12,331 bases of DNA from Treponema sp. GTDB lineage: Bacteria > Spirochaetota > Spirochaetia > Treponematales > Breznakiellaceae. The stretch is from NCBI GenBank assembly GCA_031257715.1, contig JAIROE010000061.1, positions 1 through 12,331 on the forward strand, given 5' to 3'. Of the stretch, positions 7,075 through 12,331 are shown piece by piece. The number at the start of each line of letters is the position of its first letter. Position 1 is the stretch's first letter. The notes under the pieces were generated by a model. It ran no database searches and was not told where the DNA came from. It saw only the letters and a program-made list of their open reading frames with translations. The position numbers and the translations under genes were made by a program.

Positions 7075-7802
7075 GATATCGAGATGAAATCAAGCGCTTT
7101 CCGGTAGAGTTTCCCCCAGTTTCCCCGCCTGTCAAGGCTGTCCGCATCGGAGGTGTAGTGCCTCGGGGCCAGGGTCTTTTTAAGCAGGGCAAGGTAATCT
7201 TTCCTGTCCATGTCCGTTCCCCCAAGACTTTCAAGATGCGGGGTGTTGACCTGGCAGTCTATGAAGGCAACGTCGTCCGCAAAAAGAATTTTCGCAAGAA
7301 CAAGAAAGGCGGCTTTGGAGGCATTTGATTCCCGGCTGAACATGGATTCCCCTATGAAAACCCTTCCCAGCCGCACTCCGTAGCACCCGCCCGAAAGTTT
7401 TCCGTCCCGGTAGCTTTCCGCGGAATGGGCCCAGCCCAAATGGTGCAGTTCCGTATACGCGGCTATGATGTCGTCCGTTACCCAGGTTCCCCCCTGTCCC
7501 GGGCGGAAGGTTTCCGCGCAGCCCCGGATTACGGAGGGAAAGTCCCTGTCAAGGGCTATTTCAAAATCGCCCCTTTTGAGGATCTTCCGCATTGATTTTG
7601 AGACGTGAAGTTTTTCCGGGAAGATGAGGAAGCGGGGATCAGGCGACTGCCAGAGCACGGGATCTTCAGGGTTGTACCAGGGGAAAAGCCCCTGCTCATA
7701 GGCCGAAAGGAGCATCCCCGGCGAGAGGTTTCCCCCTGCGGCGATGACGCTGCCTGGACATTCTTCCGGAGGGGGGAAACGAAAACGATCGTATTCGCTC
7801 AA
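7071..7802 (-). CDS. aat: Leucyl/phenylalanyl-tRNA--protein transferase
   Basis: The enzyme moves Leu or Phe from aminoacyl-tRNA to the N-terminus of proteins that begin with Lys or Arg. This creates a primary N-degron that ClpS hands to ClpAP. The 243-residue form shows the whole family signature: A-G-G-N-L-S-P (22-28), G-L-F-P-W-Y (38-43), W-Q-S-P-D-P-R (51-57), G-T-W-V-T-D (105-110), W-A-H-S-A-E (124-129), G-E-S-M-F-S (151-156), N-A-S-K and I-D-C-Q (181-184). E152, D182 and Q184 match E. coli E156, D186 and Q188 with the same spacing. No ATG is available. The coordinates use a TTG without a ribosome binding site. A CTG at 7850, overlapping the clpA stop and seven bases after a GGAGG, is a real alternative. 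The gene follows clpA by 44 bases and is probably in its operon. Confidence 0.95.
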   Translation of the reverse strand: MSEYDRFRFPPPEECPGSVIAAGGNLSPGMLLSAYEQGLFPWYNPEDPVLWQSPDPRFLIFPEKLHVSKSMRKILKRGDFEIALDRDFPSVIRGCAETFRPGQGGTWVTDDIIAAYTELHHLGWAHSAESYRDGKLSGGCYGVRLGRVFIGESMFSRESNASKAAFLVLAKILFADDVAFIDCQVNTPHLESLGGTDMDRKDYLALLKKTLAPRHYTSDADSLDRRGNWGKLYRKALDFISIS

Positions 7803-7846
7803 ATAGGGAAAGGACGGATCCGGCCCGGCGGAAAATTTATTCCCGC

Positions 7847-10408
7847 TCAGAAGAGGGCCTCCGAGGGGCTTTTCTCGGGCGAATCGGGAACCCTGGAAGC
7901 GTTTAACACTTTCGACGTGACCGCTCCCGGCGAGGTGCAGGTTTCCTGTGTGGTGAGGATGTCGAGCCTGTATTCACCGTTGCGCCAGTCTATGCGGGCG
8001 GAACCCCCGGAACTGAGGGAGCCGAAGAGCACTTCGTCCACAAAGAAACCCTTGATCTTGTTTTCGATGACACGCCCCGCGTTGCGGGCGCCAAACTCCC
8101 TGCTGTAGCCTTCTTCGGCAAGATGTTCCACGCAGGCGGCGGTAATGTCAAGGCTCACCTTCTTTTCGGCAAGCTGTCTCTTGAACACGGCCAGTTCCTT
8201 TCTTATGATGGAGCTCATGACATCCCGCGAGAGATGCCCGAAGCGGACCACACCGTCAAGGCGGTTGCGGAATTCGGGGGTGAAGATCTTTTCCACGGCT
8301 CCGTCTACCGCCGATTCATCCACCACCCGGTCTCCGAAGCCGATGAGCCCCTTTCCTATTTCCCGCGCGCCCGCGTTGCTGGTCATGATGAGGATCACGT
8401 TTCTGAAATCAGCCTTTCTTCCGTTGTTATCGGTAAGCGTGGCGTAATCCATTATTTGAAGCAGTATGTTGTAAATATCAGGATGGGCCTTTTCTATTTC
8501 GTCAAGGAGCACTACGGAGTGGGGTTGTTTCCGTATCGCGTCGGTGAGGAGCCCGCCTTCTTCATAGCCCACATAGCCGGGGGGCGCTCCCACGAGGCGG
8601 GAAACGGTATGCTTCTCCTGATATTCGCTCATGTCGAAGCGGTGCATGGAGACGCCCAGTGTAGCGGCAAGAGAACGGGCTAATTCCGTCTTTCCTACGC
8701 CCGTCGGCCCCACGAAAAGGAAGTTTGCCACGGGTTTCCCCTCGGCCCTGAAGCCGGCGCGGGAACGCTTGACCGCCCTGACCACCGCGGCGACAGCCTC
8801 GTCCTGTCCGAAGATCTGTTCCCTGAGCCTGTCTTCAAGATTTTTAAGCCTGTCTTTTTCAGTTTCTCCGACGGAACGTTCCGGTATGCGGGCAATGCGG
8901 GAAACAACGGTCTCTATGAGGGAAAGCCCTATGTCTATGGGCACCTCGGCCTTTGTCTCCGCCTGTTCTTTCCCTTCGGCGATTTCGGAATCTCCCGGCC
9001 AGATATCAAGGACTGCTCCCGCAGACAACGGGCCCCTGCCGTATCCCGCCGCGTTTTTCCGCCCGGCTTCCTTCGTTTCTCCGGCCTTTTCCGTTTCTTT
9101 TTCCGTCCCGGCCTCCCTGTCCGCCTCGGCCTTTCTGTACGCTTCTATTCTCGCGTAGGCCCCGGCTTCGTCGATCACGTCTATGGCCTTGTCGGGAAGC
9201 CGCCTCTCGGTGATGTACTGGACCGAAAGCCGCACCGCCCCTTCCACCGCCTCGTCGCTGTAACGGACCTTGTGGTAGTCTTCATATTTGGATTTAAGCC
9301 CCTTGAGTATTTCGATGGCATCACTTTCGCCGGGCTCGTTGATGTCGATCTTCTGGAAACGCCGTGAAAGCGCCCGGTCCTTGTCAAAAAATTTGGTATA
9401 TTCCTCGTGAGTGGTCGATCCTATGCAGCGTATCCTGCCCGAAGCCAGCGCCGGCTTGAGGAGGTTGGAAGCGTCAAGCGCCCCGCCTGAAACAGAACCC
9501 GCGCCTACGAGGGTATGGATCTCGTCGATGAAAAGAATGGATTTTTCCTTTTTGAGGATCTCCTCAACCACCCGCTTGACCCTGTCCTCAAAGTCTCCCC
9601 GGTATTTGGTTCCCGCCACGAGCGCTCCCATGTCGAGGGAATAAATGGAGAAGCCCCGGAGGGTTGGCGGCACGATGCCCTTGACGATGCGCTGGGCAAG
9701 CCCTTCGGTAATGGCCGTTTTCCCCACGCCCGAATCGCCCACGTGAACGGGGTTATTTTTGAGCCGTCTGCAGAGGACCTGAATGGTTCTTTCCAGCTCC
9801 GCTTCCCGGCCAATGACAGGCTCCAGCTTGTTTTCCCTTGCCAGGGCAGTCAGTTCCGTCGCGTAACGTTCAAGGGCGCTCCGTTTGCCGCTTCTTGTTT
9901 TCTGTATCAATTCGGGATCTTCTTCGGGATCCTTGAGCGGCGCTTCGCCAAAACCGCCGTTCTTTTGATTGCCGAAGGAAATATCCTCACCGTAACCGTG
10001 GGAAAGGACATTGAGAAGATCGAAACGCTTCACCCCCGCCTTGCGGAGGTAGTAAGCGCAGTAATTCCGTTCCTCATCAAACAGGGATACCAGAATGTCC
10101 GCCACGTCCAGTTTTTCTTTTTGTGAAGACTGGCTTTGAAAAACCGCCCGCTCTATGACGCTTTGAAAGCCCACCGTCTGGGACGGTTCGGAATTGTCGA
10201 TGACCGGGACCTTCTGTTCAAAATAATTTTCCATTCCGTGTTTCAGCTGATCCAGGTTCGCACCGCAGGCAGTAAATATACCCTGGACTTCGTCGAATGC
10301 CAGGGAAGCGTAAAGGATGTGCTCGGGGGTAAGATACTCATGGTTCCGTATCTTTGCTTCGTTATATGCCGCATTAATGATAGCCTGAACATGGCCGGAT
10401 ATTTTCAT
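7847..10408 (-). CDS. clpA: ATP-dependent Clp protease ATP-binding subunit ClpA
   Basis: This is the Hsp100 unfoldase that feeds substrates into ClpP; clpP is not in this window. The 853 residues carry an N-terminal Clp repeat domain (about 1-140), the AAA1 domain with Walker A G-D-S-G-V-G-K-T (224-231) and Walker B I-L-F-I-D-E (291-296), and the AAA2 domain with Walker A G-P-T-G-V-G-K-T (567-574) and Walker B V-V-L-L-D-E (632-637). The I-G-F loop (689-691) corresponds to the ClpP-docking loop, so partnership with ClpP is expected. There is no long M-domain as in ClpB, which supports ClpA. Two oddities are a charged, low-complexity stretch of about 55-65 residues (about 423-490) at the end of AAA1, and a tail of about 35 residues after the last conserved strand. 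The ATG is preceded by GGAG eight bases upstream. The gene lies between clpS and aat. Confidence 0.97.
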   Translation of the reverse strand: MKISGHVQAIINAAYNEAKIRNHEYLTPEHILYASLAFDEVQGIFTACGANLDQLKHGMENYFEQKVPVIDNSEPSQTVGFQSVIERAVFQSQSSQKEKLDVADILVSLFDEERNYCAYYLRKAGVKRFDLLNVLSHGYGEDISFGNQKNGGFGEAPLKDPEEDPELIQKTRSGKRSALERYATELTALARENKLEPVIGREAELERTIQVLCRRLKNNPVHVGDSGVGKTAITEGLAQRIVKGIVPPTLRGFSIYSLDMGALVAGTKYRGDFEDRVKRVVEEILKKEKSILFIDEIHTLVGAGSVSGGALDASNLLKPALASGRIRCIGSTTHEEYTKFFDKDRALSRRFQKIDINEPGESDAIEILKGLKSKYEDYHKVRYSDEAVEGAVRLSVQYITERRLPDKAIDVIDEAGAYARIEAYRKAEADREAGTEKETEKAGETKEAGRKNAAGYGRGPLSAGAVLDIWPGDSEIAEGKEQAETKAEVPIDIGLSLIETVVSRIARIPERSVGETEKDRLKNLEDRLREQIFGQDEAVAAVVRAVKRSRAGFRAEGKPVANFLFVGPTGVGKTELARSLAATLGVSMHRFDMSEYQEKHTVSRLVGAPPGYVGYEEGGLLTDAIRKQPHSVVLLDEIEKAHPDIYNILLQIMDYATLTDNNGRKADFRNVILIMTSNAGAREIGKGLIGFGDRVVDESAVDGAVEKIFTPEFRNRLDGVVRFGHLSRDVMSSIIRKELAVFKRQLAEKKVSLDITAACVEHLAEEGYSREFGARNAGRVIENKIKGFFVDEVLFGSLSSGGSARIDWRNGEYRLDILTTQETCTSPGAVTSKVLNASRVPDSPEKSPSEALF

Positions 10409-10450
10409 GATTTCATCTCCGTATCTTCATTATGGTTATATGGTTTATAT

Positions 10451-10478
10451 ATTATAATATACCTATAATGTACAACAA
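10451..10478 (-). promoter_or_regulatory. Possible internal promoter for clpA-aat
   Basis: On the minus strand, TTGTTG and a perfect TATAAT are 16 bases apart in the very AT-rich clpS-clpA gap. A 14-bp palindrome (10448-10461) covers the -10 box. The predicted start leaves a leader of about 35 bases containing the clpA ribosome binding site. It would let clpA-aat be expressed apart from clpS. AT-rich DNA gives such matches easily, so the confidence is moderate. Confidence 0.45.
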
Positions 10479-10487
10479 AAAGCCTCC

Positions 10488-10793
10488 TTATTCCACTATA
10501 CACCTCAGGGGATATTCGTACTGCCTGGCAAGGGCGTGAACCTCGTCGGCCTTGGTCCGGGCTATGTCCCAAGGGTACATACCCACAATTCCCTTTCCTT
10601 TCCGGTGGACATCCATCATGATGCGGTTGGCTTCCTCCCTGTTCTTGTGAAAAATCGACATGAGAACTTCCACAACAAAATCCATGGTGGTGTAGTTGTC
10701 GTTGAGCAGTATAACCCGGCAGTCTTCGGGTTCCTTGAGTTTTTCCCTTTTTTTTTCGGCTATATCGGTGCCGTTTCCCGCGAGGACAGCCAT
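10488..10793 (-). CDS. clpS: ATP-dependent Clp protease adaptor protein ClpS
   Basis: This small adaptor binds N-degrons (Leu, Phe, Tyr, Trp at the N-terminus) and delivers them to ClpA. The ATG at 10793 gives 101 residues, the normal size. It has a disordered charged N-terminal arm and the core domain with V-I-L-L-N-D-N-Y-T-T-M-D-F-V (27-40), D-V-H-R-K-G (61-66) and the C-terminal Y-P-L-R-C. N31, D32, M37 and H63 match the residues that recognise the N-terminal amino group and side chain. N33 replaces the second Asp of the E. coli N-D-D motif. The open frame extends 26 codons further upstream, but that part is not conserved and would lie across the promoter. There is no ribosome binding site; a -10 box ends six bases before the ATG. 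It is the first gene of clpS-clpA-aat. Confidence 0.95.
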   Translation of the reverse strand: MAVLAGNGTDIAEKKREKLKEPEDCRVILLNDNYTTMDFVVEVLMSIFHKNREEANRIMMDVHRKGKGIVGMYPWDIARTKADEVHALARQYEYPLRCIVE

Positions 10794-10799
10794 GCCGAT

Positions 10800-10828
10800 A
10801 CTATACCGGAAAACGGTGTAAAACTCAA
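10800..10828 (-). promoter_or_regulatory. Promoter of clpS, predicted leaderless start
   Basis: On the minus strand, TTGAGT and TATAGT are separated by 17 bases (4 of 6 and 5 of 6 matches). Exactly six bases separate the -10 from the clpS ATG, so the predicted +1 is the A of the ATG itself. No Shine-Dalgarno sequence is present. Confidence 0.6.
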
Positions 10829-10883
10829 TGGACTTGTTCAAGAACCCGGTTGGTTCTTTCACAAGTCTCACAGATTTGGCGGA

Positions 10884-10915
10884 AGTTGTTCAATAACTGA
10901 AGTTATTGAACAACT
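10884..10915. repeat. Perfect 15-bp inverted repeat (palindrome 1)
   Basis: The arms AGTTGTTCAATAACT and AGTTATTGAACAACT are exact reverse complements separated by two bases (GA). The repeat lies between the divergent clpS and exonuclease genes, clear of both predicted promoters. It has no T-run and neither gene ends here, so it is not an ordinary terminator. Its close relation to the next palindrome suggests a repeat family. Confidence 0.8.
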
Positions 10916-10923
10916 CTAACGGA

Positions 10924-10956
10924 GGCTGTTCCAAAACTTCAGTTTTGAAACAAGCC
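10924..10956. repeat. Imperfect inverted repeat related to palindrome 1 (palindrome 2)
   Basis: The left arm GGCTGTTCCAAAACT pairs with AGTTTTGAAACAAGCC with one mismatch and one bulged base; the loop is two bases (TC). It shares the skeleton GTTC-A-rich-ACT / AGT-T-rich-GAACA with palindrome 1, and only eight bases separate the two. The arms look like diverged copies of one small palindromic element. Confidence 0.7.
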
Positions 10957-10966
10957 CACCGTCCTA

Positions 10967-10995
10967 TTCCCTTCCTCTCCCGCATCCGTTATACT
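10967..10995 (+). promoter_or_regulatory. Promoter of the AP endonuclease gene, predicted leaderless start
   Basis: The -10 is TATACT (5 of 6). The -35 at 17 bases is TTCCCT, a weak match. Exactly six bases separate the -10 from the GTG start, so the predicted +1 is the G of the start codon. No Shine-Dalgarno sequence precedes the GTG. Confidence 0.5.
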
Positions 10996-11001
10996 GGCCC
11001 T

Positions 11002-11802
11002 GTGACCATTTTTTCATGGAATGTCAACGGCATACGGGCCGTACAGAAGAGGGGCTTTGTCGAGTGGGTCTTCGGGAGCGGCGCGGACATGATCTGCCTG
11101 CAGGAGACCAAAGCCCGGCCCGAACAGCTTTCGGAAGAACTCATCGGCCCCGGGCGTACCGGGGGAAAAAAGAAAACGGGGAAGTACCTGAGTTTCTGGG
11201 CAAGCGCAAAAAGGCCCGGTTATTCCGGGGTCGCCATTTACACCGGGATAAAGCCCCTTGATGTAAAGCCTTTGGGCATCAGGGAGTTTGACGACGAGGG
11301 GAGGGTGCTTCAGGCCGAATTTGAGGATTTTACCCTCATTTCCGCCTATTTCCCCAATTCGCAGGACACCGGCGCGAGGCTCCCCTACAAGCTTGATTTC
11401 TGTGCCGCCATTCTGGAACTGTGCAACACATGCGCCGCCCGGGGGCGGCATTTTGTGCTTTCCGGCGATTACAATATCGCCCATACGGCCATTGATCTTG
11501 CCCGGCCGAAGGAGAACGAGGGAAACGCCGGCTATCTGCCCGAGGAGCGCGCCTGGATGGATGCCTTTATTGCCGCGGGTCATGTGGATACGTTCCGTCA
11601 TTTTCATCCCGGCGAAAAGGGCCATTACAGTTGGTGGTCTTACCGGGGCGGCGCGCGGGAGCGTAATGTGGGGTGGCGGCTGGATTACCATTGTGTGGAC
11701 GGTGCCTTTCTGCCGCTGGTGCGGTCGTCGGTTATACGGAGCAGCGTTGAAGGTTCAGACCACTGTCCTGTGGAGCTGGAGCTGGGCCGCCGGCGGCCTT
11801 AG
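11002..11802 (+). CDS. xth: Exodeoxyribonuclease III / AP endonuclease (ExoIII/ExoA type)
   Basis: The enzyme cuts DNA 5' of abasic sites in base excision repair and usually also has 3'-5' exonuclease or 3'-phosphodiesterase activity. The 266-residue product has the full exonuclease-endonuclease-phosphatase set: N8 in F-S-W-N-V-N-G-I-R-A, E35 in L-Q-E-T-K, Y116 in A-Y-F-P-N, D156 and N158 in S-G-D-Y-N-I-A, D228 in R-L-D-Y, and D253-H254 in G-S-D-H-C-P. All catalytic residues are present. The GTG start places the conserved T-I-F-S-W-N block at the N-terminus as in the family. An upstream ATG at 10906 would add 32 unconserved residues read through the palindromes and is rejected. The rhomboid gene begins 17 bases after the stop and is probably cotranscribed. 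The symbol exoA is used for the same family in Gram-positive bacteria. Confidence 0.95.
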   Translation: MTIFSWNVNGIRAVQKRGFVEWVFGSGADMICLQETKARPEQLSEELIGPGRTGGKKKTGKYLSFWASAKRPGYSGVAIYTGIKPLDVKPLGIREFDDEGRVLQAEFEDFTLISAYFPNSQDTGARLPYKLDFCAAILELCNTCAARGRHFVLSGDYNIAHTAIDLARPKENEGNAGYLPEERAWMDAFIAAGHVDTFRHFHPGEKGHYSWWSYRGGARERNVGWRLDYHCVDGAFLPLVRSSVIRSSVEGSDHCPVELELGRRRP

Positions 11803-11819
11803 CCGGACGGGAAATATCG

Positions 11820-12331
11820 ATGCGGATCAAATACAACGCGCCTGTGGTGCTGACTTTTACCTTTTTGTGCGCCGCCGTGATGGTTCTTTCCCAAACGGCG
11901 TTTGCGGGCCTCAACAGGGCATGGTTCATGGTTCCCGGCAGGGGCGGTTTTCACGCGGGGGATTTTCGCAGCTGGGTCACGGTGTTTACCCATGTACTGG
12001 GCCACGCCAACTGGACCCACCTCATCTCCAACTTTTCTTTTATCCTCCTCATAGGCCCCATTCTGGAAGAAAGTTACGGATCGCCGGGCCTGTTTTTTAT
12101 GATGGTGATTACCGCCTTCGTCACCGGCATGCTCAACGCGTTTCTTTTCCGGGCCGGCCTCATGGGGGCGTCGGGGGTGGCCTTTATGATGATCCTCCTC
12201 ATATCCTTTACCAATTTTTCGAAGGAAGAAATTCCCCTGACCTTTATTCTGATACTCATCCTCTATCTGGGACGGGAACTGGTTAGTTCATTCAACTCAA
12301 ACAACATTTCCGAATTCGCCCATATTGCGGG
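11820..12331 (+). CDS. Rhomboid-family intramembrane serine protease (3' end outside window)
   Basis: The reading frame starts at an ATG 17 bases after the AP endonuclease and is still open at the last base, with 170 full codons visible. Hydrophobic segments lie at about 8-30, 70-86, 91-110, 114-131 and 138-153. The rhomboid signature is present: H62-x4-H67-x3-N71 in the second segment region, catalytic S118 in G-A-S-G, and catalytic H168 in A-H-I-A-G. The N71-to-S118 spacing of 47 equals that of E. coli GlpG (N154 to S201), and the H-x4-H-x3-N spacing is identical. Ser and His are both present, so it should be an active protease rather than a pseudo-rhomboid. It cleaves transmembrane substrates within the membrane; the substrate is unknown. 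The upstream acggga is only a weak ribosome binding site. One or more helices may remain beyond the window. Confidence 0.92.
   Translation, partial: MRIKYNAPVVLTFTFLCAAVMVLSQTAFAGLNRAWFMVPGRGGFHAGDFRSWVTVFTHVLGHANWTHLISNFSFILLIGPILEESYGSPGLFFMMVITAFVTGMLNAFLFRAGLMGASGVAFMMILLISFTNFSKEEIPLTFILILILYLGRELVSSFNSNNISEFAHIA

Noticed and set aside
8631..9158. Plus-strand reading frames opposite clpA (8123-8683, 8631-9158, 9515-10126)
   Set aside because: All are antisense to conserved ClpA domains, have no recognisable domain, and are rich in Ser/Pro/Arg as expected of shadow frames.
10794..10871. Longer ClpS starting at 10871
   Set aside because: The extra 26 residues are unlike ClpS proteins and would be read across the promoter; the internal ATG gives the normal length.
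10884..10956. The two palindromes as a CRISPR array or tRNA
   Set aside because: There are only two diverged units with an eight-base gap, no spacers, no cas genes and no cloverleaf.
10906..11001. ATG at 10906 as start of the AP endonuclease
   Set aside because: The 32 extra residues read through the palindromes and the predicted -10 box and are absent from the family; the GTG at 11002 fits the conserved N-terminus.
11288..12286. 332-codon plus-strand frame running through the AP endonuclease and rhomboid genes
   Set aside because: It is out of frame with both conserved genes, crosses their junction and has no domain similarity. The true frames carry full catalytic motifs.

Overview
The window looks like chromosome of a GC-rich spirochaete, most likely a Treponema-type organism. 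That is an inference from the style of the proteins: a membrane class III cyclase with a C-terminal TPR-like tail, a spirochaete-type M18 aminopeptidase and the ClpS/ClpA/Aat set. No rRNA or other marker gene is present to prove it. Ten genes are supported: eight complete and two cut by the window edges.

Layout, left to right. (1) The 3' end of an IS256-family transposase, probably followed by the worn terminal repeat of the element. (2) A forward pair: a membrane-anchored nucleotide cyclase and, overlapping it by four bases (ATGA), a sirtuin. (3) A secreted, probably outer-membrane beta-barrel protein with its own promoter and a strong ribosome binding site. (4) gltX on the minus strand, convergent with the barrel gene so tightly that the stop codons interlock. 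(5) An M18 aminopeptidase, divergent from gltX. (6) A minus-strand cluster clpS-clpA-aat, which holds the adaptor, the unfoldase and the tagging enzyme of the bacterial N-degron pathway. (7) Divergent from clpS, an ExoIII-type AP endonuclease, followed 17 bases later by a rhomboid protease that runs off the right end.

The genes fall into functional themes rather than one system: cyclic-nucleotide signalling with NAD-dependent deacylation (cyclase plus sirtuin), N-end-rule proteolysis (clpS-clpA-aat), other proteolysis (M18 peptidase, rhomboid), translation (gltX) and DNA repair (ExoIII).

The least ordinary signals lie between the genes. At clpS, the ExoIII gene and gltX, and less exactly at the cyclase, a good -10 box sits only 5-7 bases before the family-consistent start codon, with no Shine-Dalgarno sequence. 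This is the geometry of leaderless mRNAs. The barrel-protein, M18 peptidase and clpA genes instead have clear ribosome binding sites. The clpS/ExoIII spacer also carries two tandem, sequence-related palindromes that look like copies of a dispersed repeat. I see no CRISPR array, tRNA, phage gene or defence system, and nothing that qualifies as a wholly undescribed multi-gene system.
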